Source of the DNA: Clostridium_AD sp047624165
GTDB taxonomy: Bacteria; Bacillota; Clostridia; Clostridiales; Clostridiaceae
Length of the DNA: 64,000 nt
Direction: 5' to 3'
NCBI GenBank assembly: GCA_047624165.1
Contig: JBLHPD010000001.1
Span: 8,342 to 72,341, forward strand
Made by a program: the position numbers and the translations under genes. Shown here in pieces: positions 52,630-62,207 of the stretch. How positions within the stretch are numbered: the stretch's first letter is position 1; each line of letters opens with the position of its first letter. Below the pieces are notes generated by a model that was not told the origin of the DNA, ran no database searches, and saw nothing but the letters and a program-made list of their open reading frames with translations.

Positions 52630-54163
52630 TTTCTTTAACTCCTTCCGGTGTTTCGTTAAGAGTACCACCAGCCATAAGTATACCGAGTTTTATCTCTGTG
52701 GCGTCTTCTCGCTTTAGTATATCTAATATTTTACCATCATACATTACAGCAATTCTATCAGATAATGATAGTATTTCATCAAGCTCTAATGATACTAGTA
52801 AAACCGCCTTGCCCTTATCTCTTTCTGCCACCAGTCTTTTGTGAATATATTCAATTGCTCCAACGTCAAGACCTCTTGTAGGTTGCGCTGCTATTAATAA
52901 TTCCGGATCTTTTGAAATTTCCCTAGCTGCTATAAGTTTTTGTTGATTACCACCTGATAGTGACTGCGCATTTACATCTGCATTTGGGGTTCTAACATCG
53001 AATTCGCGAATAAGTTCATCACAATGTTTTCTAATTTCACTGTAATTCATAACTATTCCTTTACTAAAAGGTGCATTCTTATGAATTCCAAGCACCGAGT
53101 TTTCAAATAGAGAGTAATCTAATATAAGTCCCCTTTTTTGTCTATCCTCTGGTATATGACCAACCCCTGAAGATATAATAGTACTCGGAGACTTACCATA
53201 AATACTTGTACCATTTATTGTAATACTTCCACTCTTAGGTTTTCTAAGTCCAGTTAAAACCTCTAGAAATTCAGATTGACCATTACCATCAACACCAGCT
53301 ATACCGAGAATTTCGCCACCATATACCGTTAATTTAAGGTCTCGCACTGCTGGTAATCCTCTTTGATCGCTAGCACATAGATTTTCAATTTTTAATATTT
53401 CACCTTTAATCACAGGAGGATTCTTGTCTACCGTTAGATTAACTTTTCTACCCACCATAAGTTCAGCCAATTCGTCTATACCTGTCTCTTTAGTTTTTAC
53501 TGTGCCAGTTACCTTTCCCCGTCTTATTATAGTAACCCTATCACTCATACTCATAACTTCTTTTAATTTATGTGTTATAAGTATTACTGATTTTCCCTCT
53601 TTTTCAAGATTTCTAATTATAGCTCCCAGTTCCTCAATTTCTTGAGGTGTTAAAACTGCTGTTGGCTCGTCTAGTATTAGGATTTCTGCACCTCTATATA
53701 GTGATTTTAGTATCTCTACCCTTTGTTGTTGACCAACTGAAATATCTTCAATAAGTGAGTTTGGATCTATAGCAAACCCGTATTTCTCGGAGATTTCTTT
53801 AACATCATGTATTGCTTTCTTCATATCAATTTTGAAGCCTTTTTTAGGTTCAACACCTAATATTATATTTTGCGCCACAGTGAAATTATGTACAAGCATA
53901 AAATGTTGATGAACCATTCCTATACCAAGTTTTATAGCATCATTTGGAGTAGATATATTCACTAGGTTACCGCTTACATAAACCTCACCTTTTTCTTGCT
54001 TATATATACCATATAGAATATTCATAAGAGTTGTCTTACCTGCACCATTCTCGCCAAGAAGAACGTGTGTTTCCCCTCTTAATAATTCGAAATCTACATT
54101 GTCATTGGCAACAGTGCCTGGAAAAATCTTGGTTATGCCTTTCATTTCGATTACCTTTTCCAT
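52622..54163 (-). CDS. BMP-type ABC transporter ATPase (duplicated domains)
   Basis: 513 residues with two ABC domains. The first has Walker A GENGAGKTT near residue 37, signature ISVGQQQRVEIL and ILDEPTAVLTPQE. The second has GVDGNGQSE, LSGGNQQKLIAAREIS and LIAAQPTRGLDVGA. In the second half the Walker A lacks the usual Lys-Thr, as in other sugar/nucleoside importers of this class. It powers the BMP-lipoprotein-dependent import. Confidence 0.92.
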   Translation of the reverse strand: MEKVIEMKGITKIFPGTVANDNVDFELLRGETHVLLGENGAGKTTLMNILYGIYKQEKGEVYVSGNLVNISTPNDAIKLGIGMVHQHFMLVHNFTVAQNIILGVEPKKGFKIDMKKAIHDVKEISEKYGFAIDPNSLIEDISVGQQQRVEILKSLYRGAEILILDEPTAVLTPQEIEELGAIIRNLEKEGKSVILITHKLKEVMSMSDRVTIIRRGKVTGTVKTKETGIDELAELMVGRKVNLTVDKNPPVIKGEILKIENLCASDQRGLPAVRDLKLTVYGGEILGIAGVDGNGQSEFLEVLTGLRKPKSGSITINGTSIYGKSPSTIISSGVGHIPEDRQKRGLILDYSLFENSVLGIHKNAPFSKGIVMNYSEIRKHCDELIREFDVRTPNADVNAQSLSGGNQQKLIAAREISKDPELLIAAQPTRGLDVGAIEYIHKRLVAERDKGKAVLLVSLELDEILSLSDRIAVMYDGKILDILKREDATEIKLGILMAGGTLNETPEGVKENG

Positions 54164-54273
54164 TTATTTTCCTCCTCAATCATCATCTTAGATGCTATTA
54201 AATCATCTCCTTCAGGTGCTATTCATAACCTTCAGAACTGCTTCTCATCTTCGATCCTGCAATATTCTTAGAA

Positions 54274-54302
54274 AGAGCTAGATGTATTACATCTAGCTCT
54301 TA
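54274..54302 (-). terminator. Hairpin between lipoprotein and ATPase genes
   Basis: AAGAGCTAGATG pairs perfectly with CATCTAGCTCTT around a 5-base loop. It is not followed by a clear T-run. Such a hairpin would act as a partial terminator or protect the 3' end so that the lipoprotein is made in excess over the other subunits. Confidence 0.6.
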
Positions 54303-54350
54303 TTGTATAACAACAATCATAAATTAGTAAACTTATTTATAATCCAATGC

Positions 54351-55454
54351 TTATTGTCTTGTAGCTGGAACAACTATCTCTCCAGCTATAATTTTATCTT
54401 GATATGTTTTAACTAAAGCTAAAATATCTGCTGGCACGTTTTTATCTGATGTTGGAGCTATGCCTACACCATCCTCTTTTAATCCAAGATTAACAACTGT
54501 ACCACCTACAAATTTATTACTAACCTGAGCTTTAGCTTCATTGTAAGTTGCTGTATCAACTCTTTTCATCATACTTGAAAGTATAACATCAGCATAATCT
54601 GTTAATATAGCTGCTTGGTCTTTATCAACACCAATAGCCCAAACTGCTTTTCCGCTATCTTTTAATTCTTGAGCTGCTTTAAATAAACCAATACCAACTC
54701 CGCCTGCTGCATGATAAACTACGTCGCAACCTCCTTGATATAATGATTTAGCTAACTCATATCCTTTTGCTGCATCACCAAAACTAGCTGCATATCTTAC
54801 AGTTGTTCCTGGAGTTAACTTCTTAGGATCTGTACCTATACCTAATAACCCTTTTGCGGCTTCTGGATTAACTGCTTTAACCCCAGCTGCAAAACCAGCT
54901 TCAAATCTATTTATTGCCTCACCATCTTGTCCACCGATAAATCCAATTTTATTAGTTTCAGTCATTTTTCCAGCAATAACTCCCATTAAGAAAGAACCTT
55001 CTTGCTCTTTAAACATAATGGATGATACATTTGGTAGGTCAACAACCGAGTCAACAATTGCAAAGTTTTTGTCAGGATGAGCTGTAGCAACTTCTTTCAA
55101 TGCGTCTGACATTTGGTATCCAATCCCGAAAGTCAAAATTGACCCCTCTTCAATTAATGATTCCAAATTAGCTGTATAATCTTCTTTCTTCGTAGATTCT
55201 AGAGATTTGTAAGTGAACCCTAGTTCAGCCTTAGCCTTTTCAACCCCTTCGTCTGCTGATTGATTAAATGACTTATCATTTAATCCACCTTCATCTGTAG
55301 AAAGTCCTATAGTTATATCACTTCCTGCCGCTTTTGGTGCTTCTGTTGTCGGTGCTTCCGCTTTTGGTGCTTCTGTCTTAGTTCCACAACCAGTAAATAA
55401 AGTTGCAACTAAAGCCACTGTTGCAAGTACCGCTATTACCTTTTTTTTATTCAT
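54351..55454 (-). CDS. BMP-family substrate-binding lipoprotein (probably nucleosides)
   Basis: 367 residues. A lipoprotein signal with lipobox LFTGC (Cys near residue 23) is followed by an Ala/Pro/Glu linker with repeated APKA/EAP units. The BMP domain follows: LSTDEGGLNDKSFNQSADEGVEKA, IGFIGGQDGEAINRFEAGFAAGVKAV and VYHAAGGVGIGLFKAA. Homologues such as Bacillus YufN and treponemal PnrA bind purine nucleosides. It is the first gene of its four-gene transport operon. Confidence 0.9.
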   Translation of the reverse strand: MNKKKVIAVLATVALVATLFTGCGTKTEAPKAEAPTTEAPKAAGSDITIGLSTDEGGLNDKSFNQSADEGVEKAKAELGFTYKSLESTKKEDYTANLESLIEEGSILTFGIGYQMSDALKEVATAHPDKNFAIVDSVVDLPNVSSIMFKEQEGSFLMGVIAGKMTETNKIGFIGGQDGEAINRFEAGFAAGVKAVNPEAAKGLLGIGTDPKKLTPGTTVRYAASFGDAAKGYELAKSLYQGGCDVVYHAAGGVGIGLFKAAQELKDSGKAVWAIGVDKDQAAILTDYADVILSSMMKRVDTATYNEAKAQVSNKFVGGTVVNLGLKEDGVGIAPTSDKNVPADILALVKTYQDKIIAGEIVVPATRQ

Positions 55455-55753
55455 AATAAATCCCCCTTATAAAATAATTAATTGATCAAATTTTTTTATT
55501 GCTTAGCATGTACCTATTATATAAAAATTAAAAAAATCCTTTTATCTAAAAAATTTTCTTAAATTTCTAAACATGTTAACGGTTACACAATTATCTAATA
55601 TAATATATAAATGATATAAATTAAATTATATAACATTTTTTTATTATTAGCAACTATTTATTATGTTTATAAAAATTAAAAAAATACACAAGAATCCTCT
55701 TTAATTATATTATATATGAATTTTTTATTATTAGCAATAGTTTGTAAAATAAA
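55455..55753. other. Intergenic region upstream of BMP operon
   Basis: About 300 bases of very AT-rich sequence with two runs of ATTTTTTTATT-type sequence. It must hold the promoter of the BMP operon. I looked for a purine riboswitch and found none. The far end is the grd terminator. Confidence 0.4.
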
Positions 55754-55790
55754 TACAAAACGTTCACTAATATCTAGTGAGCGTTTTGTA
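55754..55790 (-). terminator. Terminator of the glycine reductase operon
   Basis: TACAAAACGCTCACTAG pairs with CTAGTGAACGTTTTGTA almost perfectly on the minus strand, followed by TTTATTTTAC. It lies 16 bases after the grdD stop codon. Confidence 0.8.
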
Positions 55791-55806
55791 TGTGCCTTAA
55801 TTGAAA

Positions 55807-56970
55807 TTAACTCATAAATTCAGCCTTTTTAAGAATCTCAATAGCAATACCAGAAACTTCTTCTGGAACTAATACTACTGGCCCTGTGCATCCCATTCCA
55901 CTTTCTGAATAGATTTCTTGTTTCCATAAGCATTTACATGCATCTTCAAGCTCTAGTATGTCTATTCCAAGTATAGGAAATGTAACAACTCTTTTCTTTG
56001 GCATTTTTACTTCTTCTTCAACCTCTATTTTTTCTGCCTTTTTAATAACTTTGTTTATAGCTTCTTTTAAACCTGCTTTATAAGCACTCGCAAATTCAGC
56101 TTTTGCAATTTCCAAAACATTATTTTCCGCACAAGCGGCACAATATTTTAAAGCTTCTGCTATAAGTGGTGCTCCTGAGGATCTTGAAACTATATTTATA
56201 AGTTTAGTATAGTTTTCTCCAATACCAGGTCCGTATCCAGCGCCTACTGTCTCGTAATTGCCTCCTGTGGTAAACGAAGCGAAAGTTTTAACTAAAAGGT
56301 TACCAGTTAATGAATCACAAACCATAACATCTGGTGTTCCGAAAAGTAAATCATTCCCTCTCATAATAGCACCACCATCAGCTCTTAAAGAGTCTGCAAA
56401 TCTAAAATCATATCCATTGCTTTGCACTTCTTTTAATATTCGTTCAACTTGTCTTGCTCCATCTAAATTCAAAATTCCAACAGTTGGATTTTTAATACCT
56501 GTAGCTTTAGCTGTAGCAATACCAGAAATTGCATTAAGCACCATACCTTCTACTCTGTTTGTAGATGTAGTTCCGGTAGTTGTAGCTAACATCATATCAG
56601 TACCCCTGCCTGGTGTTACCAGTCTTCCAACTGTAGATACACCTATAGGGAAATCAAAATGTTGAGTAACACACCCACTCAAATAACCATTTTCTAGTAA
56701 TTCAGTCATTTTTTTATGGCCTTCTTCTGCAGTCTCCACTTCTATAATCTCAAAGTTGGCATCTACCTTTGGTCCTATCAAAATAATTACAAAATCTTCA
56801 TATTTATTTTTAGCTATTTCTGCAGCTTTTACCATTTCTTCTATGCCATGTTCTGATCCGAGTATAGTTAAACCAATTCTAACACTATTTTTAAATTTTC
56901 CGCTTTTTATGCCGTTAGCTATATCATTAAACACTTCAGCAATCATTTGTTTAGTTGCATTTTCACTCAT
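55807..56970 (-). CDS. grdD: Glycine reductase component C, subunit beta (GrdD)
   Basis: 387 residues. It has the phosphotransacetylase/PlsX-like look of GrdD (TPGRGTDMMLATTTGTTSTNRVEGMVLNAI; GYGPGIGENYTKLINIVSRSSGAPLIAEALKYC), with a conserved Cys-containing YCAACAEN. With GrdC it accepts the acetyl unit from selenoprotein A and releases acetyl phosphate. It is the last gene of the operon; an 18-base tandem repeat separates it from grdC. Confidence 0.93.
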   Translation of the reverse strand: MSENATKQMIAEVFNDIANGIKSGKFKNSVRIGLTILGSEHGIEEMVKAAEIAKNKYEDFVIILIGPKVDANFEIIEVETAEEGHKKMTELLENGYLSGCVTQHFDFPIGVSTVGRLVTPGRGTDMMLATTTGTTSTNRVEGMVLNAISGIATAKATGIKNPTVGILNLDGARQVERILKEVQSNGYDFRFADSLRADGGAIMRGNDLLFGTPDVMVCDSLTGNLLVKTFASFTTGGNYETVGAGYGPGIGENYTKLINIVSRSSGAPLIAEALKYCAACAENNVLEIAKAEFASAYKAGLKEAINKVIKKAEKIEVEEEVKMPKKRVVTFPILGIDILELEDACKCLWKQEIYSESGMGCTGPVVLVPEEVSGIAIEILKKAEFMS

Positions 56971-57013
56971 ATTTACACCCCTTTTCTAAGCGACAAATTA
57001 ATCATTATCTGTG

Positions 57014-57090
57014 GTACTTCTAATACCTTCAGTACTTTTAATACCTTCGGTACTTTTAATACCTTCGGTACTTCTAATACCTTCGGTATT
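57014..57090. repeat. 18-base tandem repeat between grdC and grdD
   Basis: Four units of 18 bases at 57014, 57032, 57050 and 57068, then a partial fifth. The unit is GTACTTYTAATACCTTCG. Each can form a small TACC-GAA-GGTA hairpin in the minus-strand transcript. Confidence 0.85.
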
Positions 57091-57104
57091 GTTAAATCAT
57101 TTTA

Positions 57105-58640
57105 TTAATTTTTGTTTATTAAATATTCAGCAAAATCTTTCATTGCGTCTCCAACCATAGCCTTAACTTCATCTTTGCTAATCCCTGATTGCTGCTCTAC
57201 TACTCCTGGATTTTTCTCAACTAAAATGGATATTCCATCAAATAAGTTAGTCATTCTTCCTAGGAATAAACTTCCCTTACCAATTATCATAAAGTTTTTT
57301 AGCACTCCTGATTTTATGTGTTCTATTCCATGTCCAACAATAGGTGCTCCTGAAGGTATATGTCCTTGTGTTGGTGCAAATCCTGGGTATCCATGTTGTT
57401 TTATAAAATTAGGTAGTTCTTTTCTATCCAATTGTCCTTTTTTAACAGCAAGAGCTCCAATCATTTTGTAATTCTGTGTAGGTACATCCCCTGCTCCTGC
57501 GGGCTCAGTTATATCTGGAGTTTGCATTTCAGGTGCATATTTATCCACGTCTGTAATTTTCATTCCAACAGCTGTCAATGGATCAAGTACTAATGCTTCG
57601 AGAACCGCTTGAGGTGCTGCACCATGTCCTATAGTATGTTTTCCTATTACGTCAGTTCGGAGTATTGGGCTAACGCCATCATTTTCTGATACAAGAATAG
57701 CAAATCCACCTAAACAATCCTCAAGTATAGACAATCCCTTTTTAACATGATCTTTACCATTCATACCGAGTTTTGCAGTAGCTCCTCCGGCAATAACAAG
57801 TACATTTTTGAATATACCTGATTTAACTAATGAAGCAGCATTTACTAATGCATGAGTTGGTGCAGCGCAAAATCCTCTTATATCTGCTCCTGTAGCGCCA
57901 GAAAGTCCTACAACCTCACCTATAGATTTAGCTAAATTCCCGCCACCTCTTTGGTTCATATCGCCTACTGCTTCTTCTGAACATTCTAATATATATCCAA
58001 TTTCTTCTATTGGTATATCTAAATTGTTTACTAAGTGTAGTCCAGCCAAAATTCCTGATGCTTTAACAGCTATGTTTTCTAACATATAATGTGCTGCAAG
58101 GTTTGGATCAAATTCGTGAGCTCTTCTTACGCAACCTATTAAGTCTGTTCCCTCATATAAACCTTCTGCACCATTATTTTCAACAAGATTTTTGATTTTT
58201 TCTATTTCCTCACCAACTATTTTTTCCACTTTGCTAGCTATTAGTGGGTGTTTTGATAATTTTTCTTTTATTTTTTCTGCAAAAGAATTCTCTAATAATA
58301 CAAGATCAAATACATCTGATATTTTCATTAAACCATAGAACTCATCCTGTGGCATTATTTCACCAAATTTTCCAAATCTCTCTGCATTCTCAACATTCTT
58401 TCCATACCAAGGTCTTGGCATCTCAGCTAATTCTTCTGGAGTTACGTTTCCTATATATGTTTGGTTTGGCGCATATGCCACAACCTCTTGAAATCCTCTT
58501 AAATGACTCTTCATGTCTCTTAAATACTCAGAATCTGGATTTGTTTCCTTCTCTAATATTTGTGTAGTTCCATTGTGAATTACCATATCTGGCGTATTAA
58601 CTAAAATATAAGCTGCCTTTTTTATAACTGGGAAATTCAT
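57105..58640 (-). CDS. grdC: Glycine reductase component C, subunit alpha (GrdC)
   Basis: 511 residues from the ATG at 58640; a GTG two codons upstream is also possible. The N-terminus MNFPVIKKAAYILVNTPDMVIHNGTTQ is characteristic. The protein is related to beta-ketoacyl synthase III-like enzymes; the Cys in GFCAAPTHALVNAASLV is the likely acetyl-carrying site. It converts the Se-carboxymethyl group passed on by GrdA into acetyl-enzyme, which GrdD phosphorolyses. It begins about 235 bases after grdB. Confidence 0.94.
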   Translation of the reverse strand: MNFPVIKKAAYILVNTPDMVIHNGTTQILEKETNPDSEYLRDMKSHLRGFQEVVAYAPNQTYIGNVTPEELAEMPRPWYGKNVENAERFGKFGEIMPQDEFYGLMKISDVFDLVLLENSFAEKIKEKLSKHPLIASKVEKIVGEEIEKIKNLVENNGAEGLYEGTDLIGCVRRAHEFDPNLAAHYMLENIAVKASGILAGLHLVNNLDIPIEEIGYILECSEEAVGDMNQRGGGNLAKSIGEVVGLSGATGADIRGFCAAPTHALVNAASLVKSGIFKNVLVIAGGATAKLGMNGKDHVKKGLSILEDCLGGFAILVSENDGVSPILRTDVIGKHTIGHGAAPQAVLEALVLDPLTAVGMKITDVDKYAPEMQTPDITEPAGAGDVPTQNYKMIGALAVKKGQLDRKELPNFIKQHGYPGFAPTQGHIPSGAPIVGHGIEHIKSGVLKNFMIIGKGSLFLGRMTNLFDGISILVEKNPGVVEQQSGISKDEVKAMVGDAMKDFAEYLINKN

Positions 58641-58659
58641 AATCACTCATCCTCCTTAT

Positions 58660-58820
58660 TTACCTTTTCAAATGCATAACGCGCTTTTATTTATGTACAT
58701 TAATTTTAATATTTTAATGCACAATCCACACTATAAACTTTTTCAACTAAATTTACATTGTGCATTGTGCATTGTACCTAGTACACTGTGCATTGCACAC
58801 TGTGAACCGTGAATTACATA
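58660..58820. other. Intercistronic region grdB-grdC with TGCA-rich repeats
   Basis: Non-coding stretch inside the operon. It holds short imperfect direct repeats of ATTGTGC/TGCACA (about 58751-58803) with no open frame. Confidence 0.5.
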
Positions 58821-58854
58821 AATAATTAGGGAACATAACAGTCCCCTAATTATT
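58821..58854 (-). terminator. Hairpin downstream of grdB
   Basis: AATAATTAGGGG pairs with CCCTAATTATT around an 8-base loop, 20 bases beyond the grdB stop, followed by TATGTAATT. It is probably a partial terminator or mRNA-stability hairpin, since grdC and grdD lie downstream. Confidence 0.65.
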
Positions 58855-58874
58855 TACTAATCACAAATTAAAAA

Positions 58875-60182
58875 TTAGTCTTCAAATACTTTTTGACCAT
58901 CTACAGGTGTTTGTAGAGCCACTAATGCTCTTTCCACTAATTTTCTTCTTAATTTATACTCATCTTCCTTGCTTAATGCAGGGTTTCCAAGTGGGTGAGG
59001 AATAGCAACTGTAGGTATAATTCTGTTTGCTCCAACAGTTACTGAAACTGGAGTAATAGTACACATATGAACTACTGGTAATCCAGCTCTTTCTATTTCT
59101 TTAACTAGCGTTGCACCGCAACGCGTACAAGTTCCTCATGTAGACGTTAATATAACTGCATCTACTCCATCAGCAATTAATTCTCTAGCGGTATCTTCAC
59201 CAAATTTCTTAGATGATGCAACTGCTGTACCATTACCTACTGTTGAATAGAAATATCTATGCAATGAACCTATTTTACCTTCTTTTTCCAAGTCTCTTAA
59301 TACATCTACTGGAATAACTCTATCTGGATCTTCATTAGCATATACTGGATCATGTCCACCATGTGCTGTTTCATGAGTCTCAGAAGTTAAATCATTTATT
59401 CCTTCTATATCGTATTTGCATATCTTAGAAGCACTTGAAGATTCTATATGATCTGGGTTACCTTTTGGAACTATACCACCAGAGGTAACTATTGCTATTT
59501 TAGCTTTAGTTATATCACGTACAGGAGAGTTTGGTTCAACTCTATCAAAAGTAGGCATTTTGAATTCTGATACAAATTCTTCTCCCTTTAGCTTCTTAAC
59601 AAGCATATCAACTGCTCTTTTAGAACCTCTCTCTTTAGCGAAGTAGTTCTTTCTTATACCTCTTTCTATATAATTATCTTCAGAAGGCGTTCCTATTTCT
59701 TCACCTTTAGCGAGTTTTAATGCTAGTGCTACCATTTTAGGTAATGCATCCCTCATACCAACTGCGCTGTTTCTTGTTGATACTAAATAAACTTGTTTTT
59801 TATACATATCAGCACCTGGATTTTCTACATACATTCCAGACATTACTGGTATATTTAGTTGTTCTTTTACTGCTGTAGCTACAGCACCACAAGCTATACC
59901 ATATCTTCCTGCATTAAAAGCTGGTCCAGCTATAAATAAATCTGGTTTATATTTTTCCACCATTTTTATTATTTCAGCTTGAGCTTCTTCTATGTTTTCA
60001 GCAAAGTATGAGTCACCACATATTATAGTAGCAACTATTTCTGCGCCACCTTTTTTTAATAAACCATTAAGTCCCATACCTGGTCCAACGACGCCTTCTC
60101 TAACTTCTGGTTTAATATTTGCATGTTCTTCTCCGCCTATTCCAGCGTAAAATTGGTTTATATAATGAACAATTTTTAACAA
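58875..60182 (-). CDS. grdB: Glycine reductase component B, selenoprotein subunit (GrdB)
   Basis: 435 residues with selenocysteine. The frame is open from the ATG at 60182 to a UGA at 59138-59136 (residue 349) and continues in the same frame to 58875. The context is TST-U-GTCTRCG, the U-X2-C-X2-C active site known from GrdB, after VDAVILTST. The C-terminal part (HMCTITPVSVTVGANRIIPTVAIPHPLGNP) completes the family length. With GrdE it forms the substrate-specific protein B that binds glycine as a Schiff base; the selenocysteine attacks the alpha carbon. Split calling at the UGA would be wrong. Confidence 0.97.
59108..59124 (-). promoter_or_regulatory. Bacterial SECIS hairpin in grdB
   Basis: Eleven bases after the UGA, GCGTTGC pairs perfectly with GCAACGC around a GGT loop. 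A stem-loop with G and U in its loop just 3' of UGA is what SelB needs in bacteria. Confidence 0.75.
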
Positions 60183-60253
60183 GTATTTCTCCCCCTTTCT
60201 AATGGGAATTTACAATTTTCTTCAACTATATTTTATATAATAAGCTTACAATC

Positions 60254-60730
60254 TTATACAGTATATTTAGAGAATTCTTCTCTTATTGGTTTTACTTCTC
60301 CAATTATTTCATCAACATCTAAAACCATTTCCATCATTCCACATTGTTCTTCGTAAACAGCCTCTTCACATTGATCTTTAATTTCTGGTTCAACTATATG
60401 ATATACAGCAAGGCCTAAAGCAATTCCTGCTAGTGGCCCAGCATATGTTGGGTCTCCTGCTGCCACTGTTTCTGCTGAAAGTCCTGATGCTTCAGCCTCA
60501 GCTCCTCCAATAATTACAACCATGTTTTCAGCACCATACTTTTCAGTAAGGTCTTTTACTCTTTGTTGGATCTCCAGATCCATAGCTCCCGCAGCCGTTC
60601 AGACAAAGCATTCTGTTGATGCAAATACTACTTCCGCTCCAGCAGATTTTACACATTCTTCTATTGCTGGTCCTGGTATTCCGTCTCTATCTCCAATAGC
60701 GATAACTTTTTTCCCTTTTAACATTTTCAT
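60254..60730 (-). CDS. grdA: Glycine reductase selenoprotein A (GrdA)
   Basis: 158 residues from the ATG at 60730, the known family length, with a second in-frame ATG two codons later. Codon 44 is UGA (60601-60599) in the context STECFV-U-TAAGAMDLE, the hallmark CXXU motif of GrdA. The rest (NMVVIIGGAEAEASGLSAETVAAGDPTYAGPLAGI) is conserved. This small carrier takes the carboxymethyl group from protein B as a selenoether and passes it to protein C; thioredoxin reduces it afterwards. Only the part after an internal ATG (60583) would appear if selenocysteine is ignored. Confidence 0.97.
60568..60598 (-). promoter_or_regulatory. Bacterial SECIS region in grdA
   Basis: Directly 3' of the UGA, GGCT/AGCT can close a small GCGGG loop, and GGATC-TGGA-GATCC forms a 5-base stem 17 bases after the UGA. 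One or both would serve as the SelB-binding element. Confidence 0.55.
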
Positions 60731-60834
60731 CTTCCTCTCGTGTTTATATTTTCCATTATTTCCTATTAACTTTAATTTAATTCTATATTTTTCAAATTTG
60801 CAGTTAATATTTCTTACAAATAAACTTTATAACA

Positions 60835-62121
60835 TTAATATCCTTTAGCTGTTAAATTGTTAAATCCAACTTCACTAGTTGCTCCAGTTATAACTTGGAT
60901 TTCAGCAAAAATAGAACCATCTGCTCCAAGGCTTCCCATGTGTCCACCAGCTATAATATCAGCGGCTTCCATATGCCCAATTATTTTTTTCATTGGAGGT
61001 AGCGTAATTACTTCATTAGCATTTCCCCCAGTTACAACTGCATCACCATGTGGAGTTGAGTCAGCAAGCGACTGAGAACTTCCATCTTGGCCTGCATACT
61101 CATCAGTTAAAAGTACAGTTTTAACTCCTTTTGCTGTTATCTTATTACAGTTCATAACAAGGTCAGCATCTGGATTACCAAAACCTTCTTCTGAAATTAT
61201 AGCAGCATCAGCTCCTATGAATTCAACTAATTTTGCAACCATACTTGATGATCTTTCTTTATCTGCCAAATATACATTTTCATTTGTGATGATACATCCT
61301 ATAAAGTTAATATCCTTACCATGTCTTTCATATAAATCTTCTATTATCGGATGATTCATATGAACATAACTTGGATTTTTGTCACAAGCTGAAACGCAAT
61401 TACCGCTTACTATAGCTCCATCAAATATTTCTGTTGGATATATAAATGTAGGAATTATCTTCTTAGCATCTACTCCATAAACATACGTATCATGTAATAG
61501 CCCTTGTGTTTGAAGCATATACACATATACTACTTTGGGAAGTTCTGGGTATTGTTTAACCTGCTCGAGTAGTGGTAATGTTTCAAATGTTTTCACTTCA
61601 TCAGGTTCAATATTTTTTCCAGCCAGTCCAAGATAAATAGCAGCTTTAAAGCCTACCATTCTTACAGCTTCTTCATGGTCGTGTTGCAATACTCCCTCTT
61701 TTGGTTCGCAAGTAATTACTAAGTTGTTTGTTTTCGAGAAAGGCGTGTATTTAGCTCCTTCTCCGCACATATCAACTATTCCTTCTTGGAATCCAACTAT
61801 TTTACCAGTAGTTATAACCGCTGCTCCTTTAAGAACATGAGTTCTTCCTGAACCTACTGTATCAACCTTACTGATAAAGCCTGGGAATATTCCACCAGTA
61901 CCTTCTACTTTAACTCTTGGTTCTATTACGTCTTTTACTGGAATTATTCTAACTTCCTCACCTGGTCTTGCTATATCAAAACTAATACTCTCTAGTCTCT
62001 CATCACCAGCAACCTCTTTTAATAATTCCTCTTGATGTACATAAAGAACTCCACCCTCTACCTTTGTTTCTGGTCCAAACTGAATATCTTTAATAAATAT
62101 GTTTCCAATTTCTAGACGCAA
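60835..62121 (-). CDS. grdE: Glycine reductase component B, pyruvoyl-forming subunits (GrdE)
   Basis: 428 residues from a TTG at 62121, at the right distance from GGAGG; starting at the GTG at 62130 would add three codons. With the TTG, the maturation site falls at Asn241-Cys242 in SGN-CVSACDKN, matching the position known in other GrdE proteins. The proprotein cleaves itself there and the Cys becomes the pyruvoyl group that binds glycine. The N-terminus MRLEIGNIFIKDIQFG also fits the family. Confidence 0.96.
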   Translation of the reverse strand: MRLEIGNIFIKDIQFGPETKVEGGVLYVHQEELLKEVAGDERLESISFDIARPGEEVRIIPVKDVIEPRVKVEGTGGIFPGFISKVDTVGSGRTHVLKGAAVITTGKIVGFQEGIVDMCGEGAKYTPFSKTNNLVITCEPKEGVLQHDHEEAVRMVGFKAAIYLGLAGKNIEPDEVKTFETLPLLEQVKQYPELPKVVYVYMLQTQGLLHDTYVYGVDAKKIIPTFIYPTEIFDGAIVSGNCVSACDKNPSYVHMNHPIIEDLYERHGKDINFIGCIITNENVYLADKERSSSMVAKLVEFIGADAAIISEEGFGNPDADLVMNCNKITAKGVKTVLLTDEYAGQDGSSQSLADSTPHGDAVVTGGNANEVITLPPMKKIIGHMEAADIIAGGHMGSLGADGSIFAEIQVITGATSEVGFNNLTAKGY

Positions 62122-62207
62122 AACATTCACCTCCTATAATCTAAAATATATATCTAATAACTTATAGCTTTTCTTACTATGTTTTTACTATAAGTGTTAG
62201 TACCAAA

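Noticed and set aside
55455..55753. Purine riboswitch upstream of the BMP transporter
   Set aside because: No conserved purine-aptamer core or P1-P3 stems could be found.
58875..59066. Separate 63-residue protein downstream of grdB
   Set aside because: It is the C-terminal part of GrdB after the selenocysteine codon.
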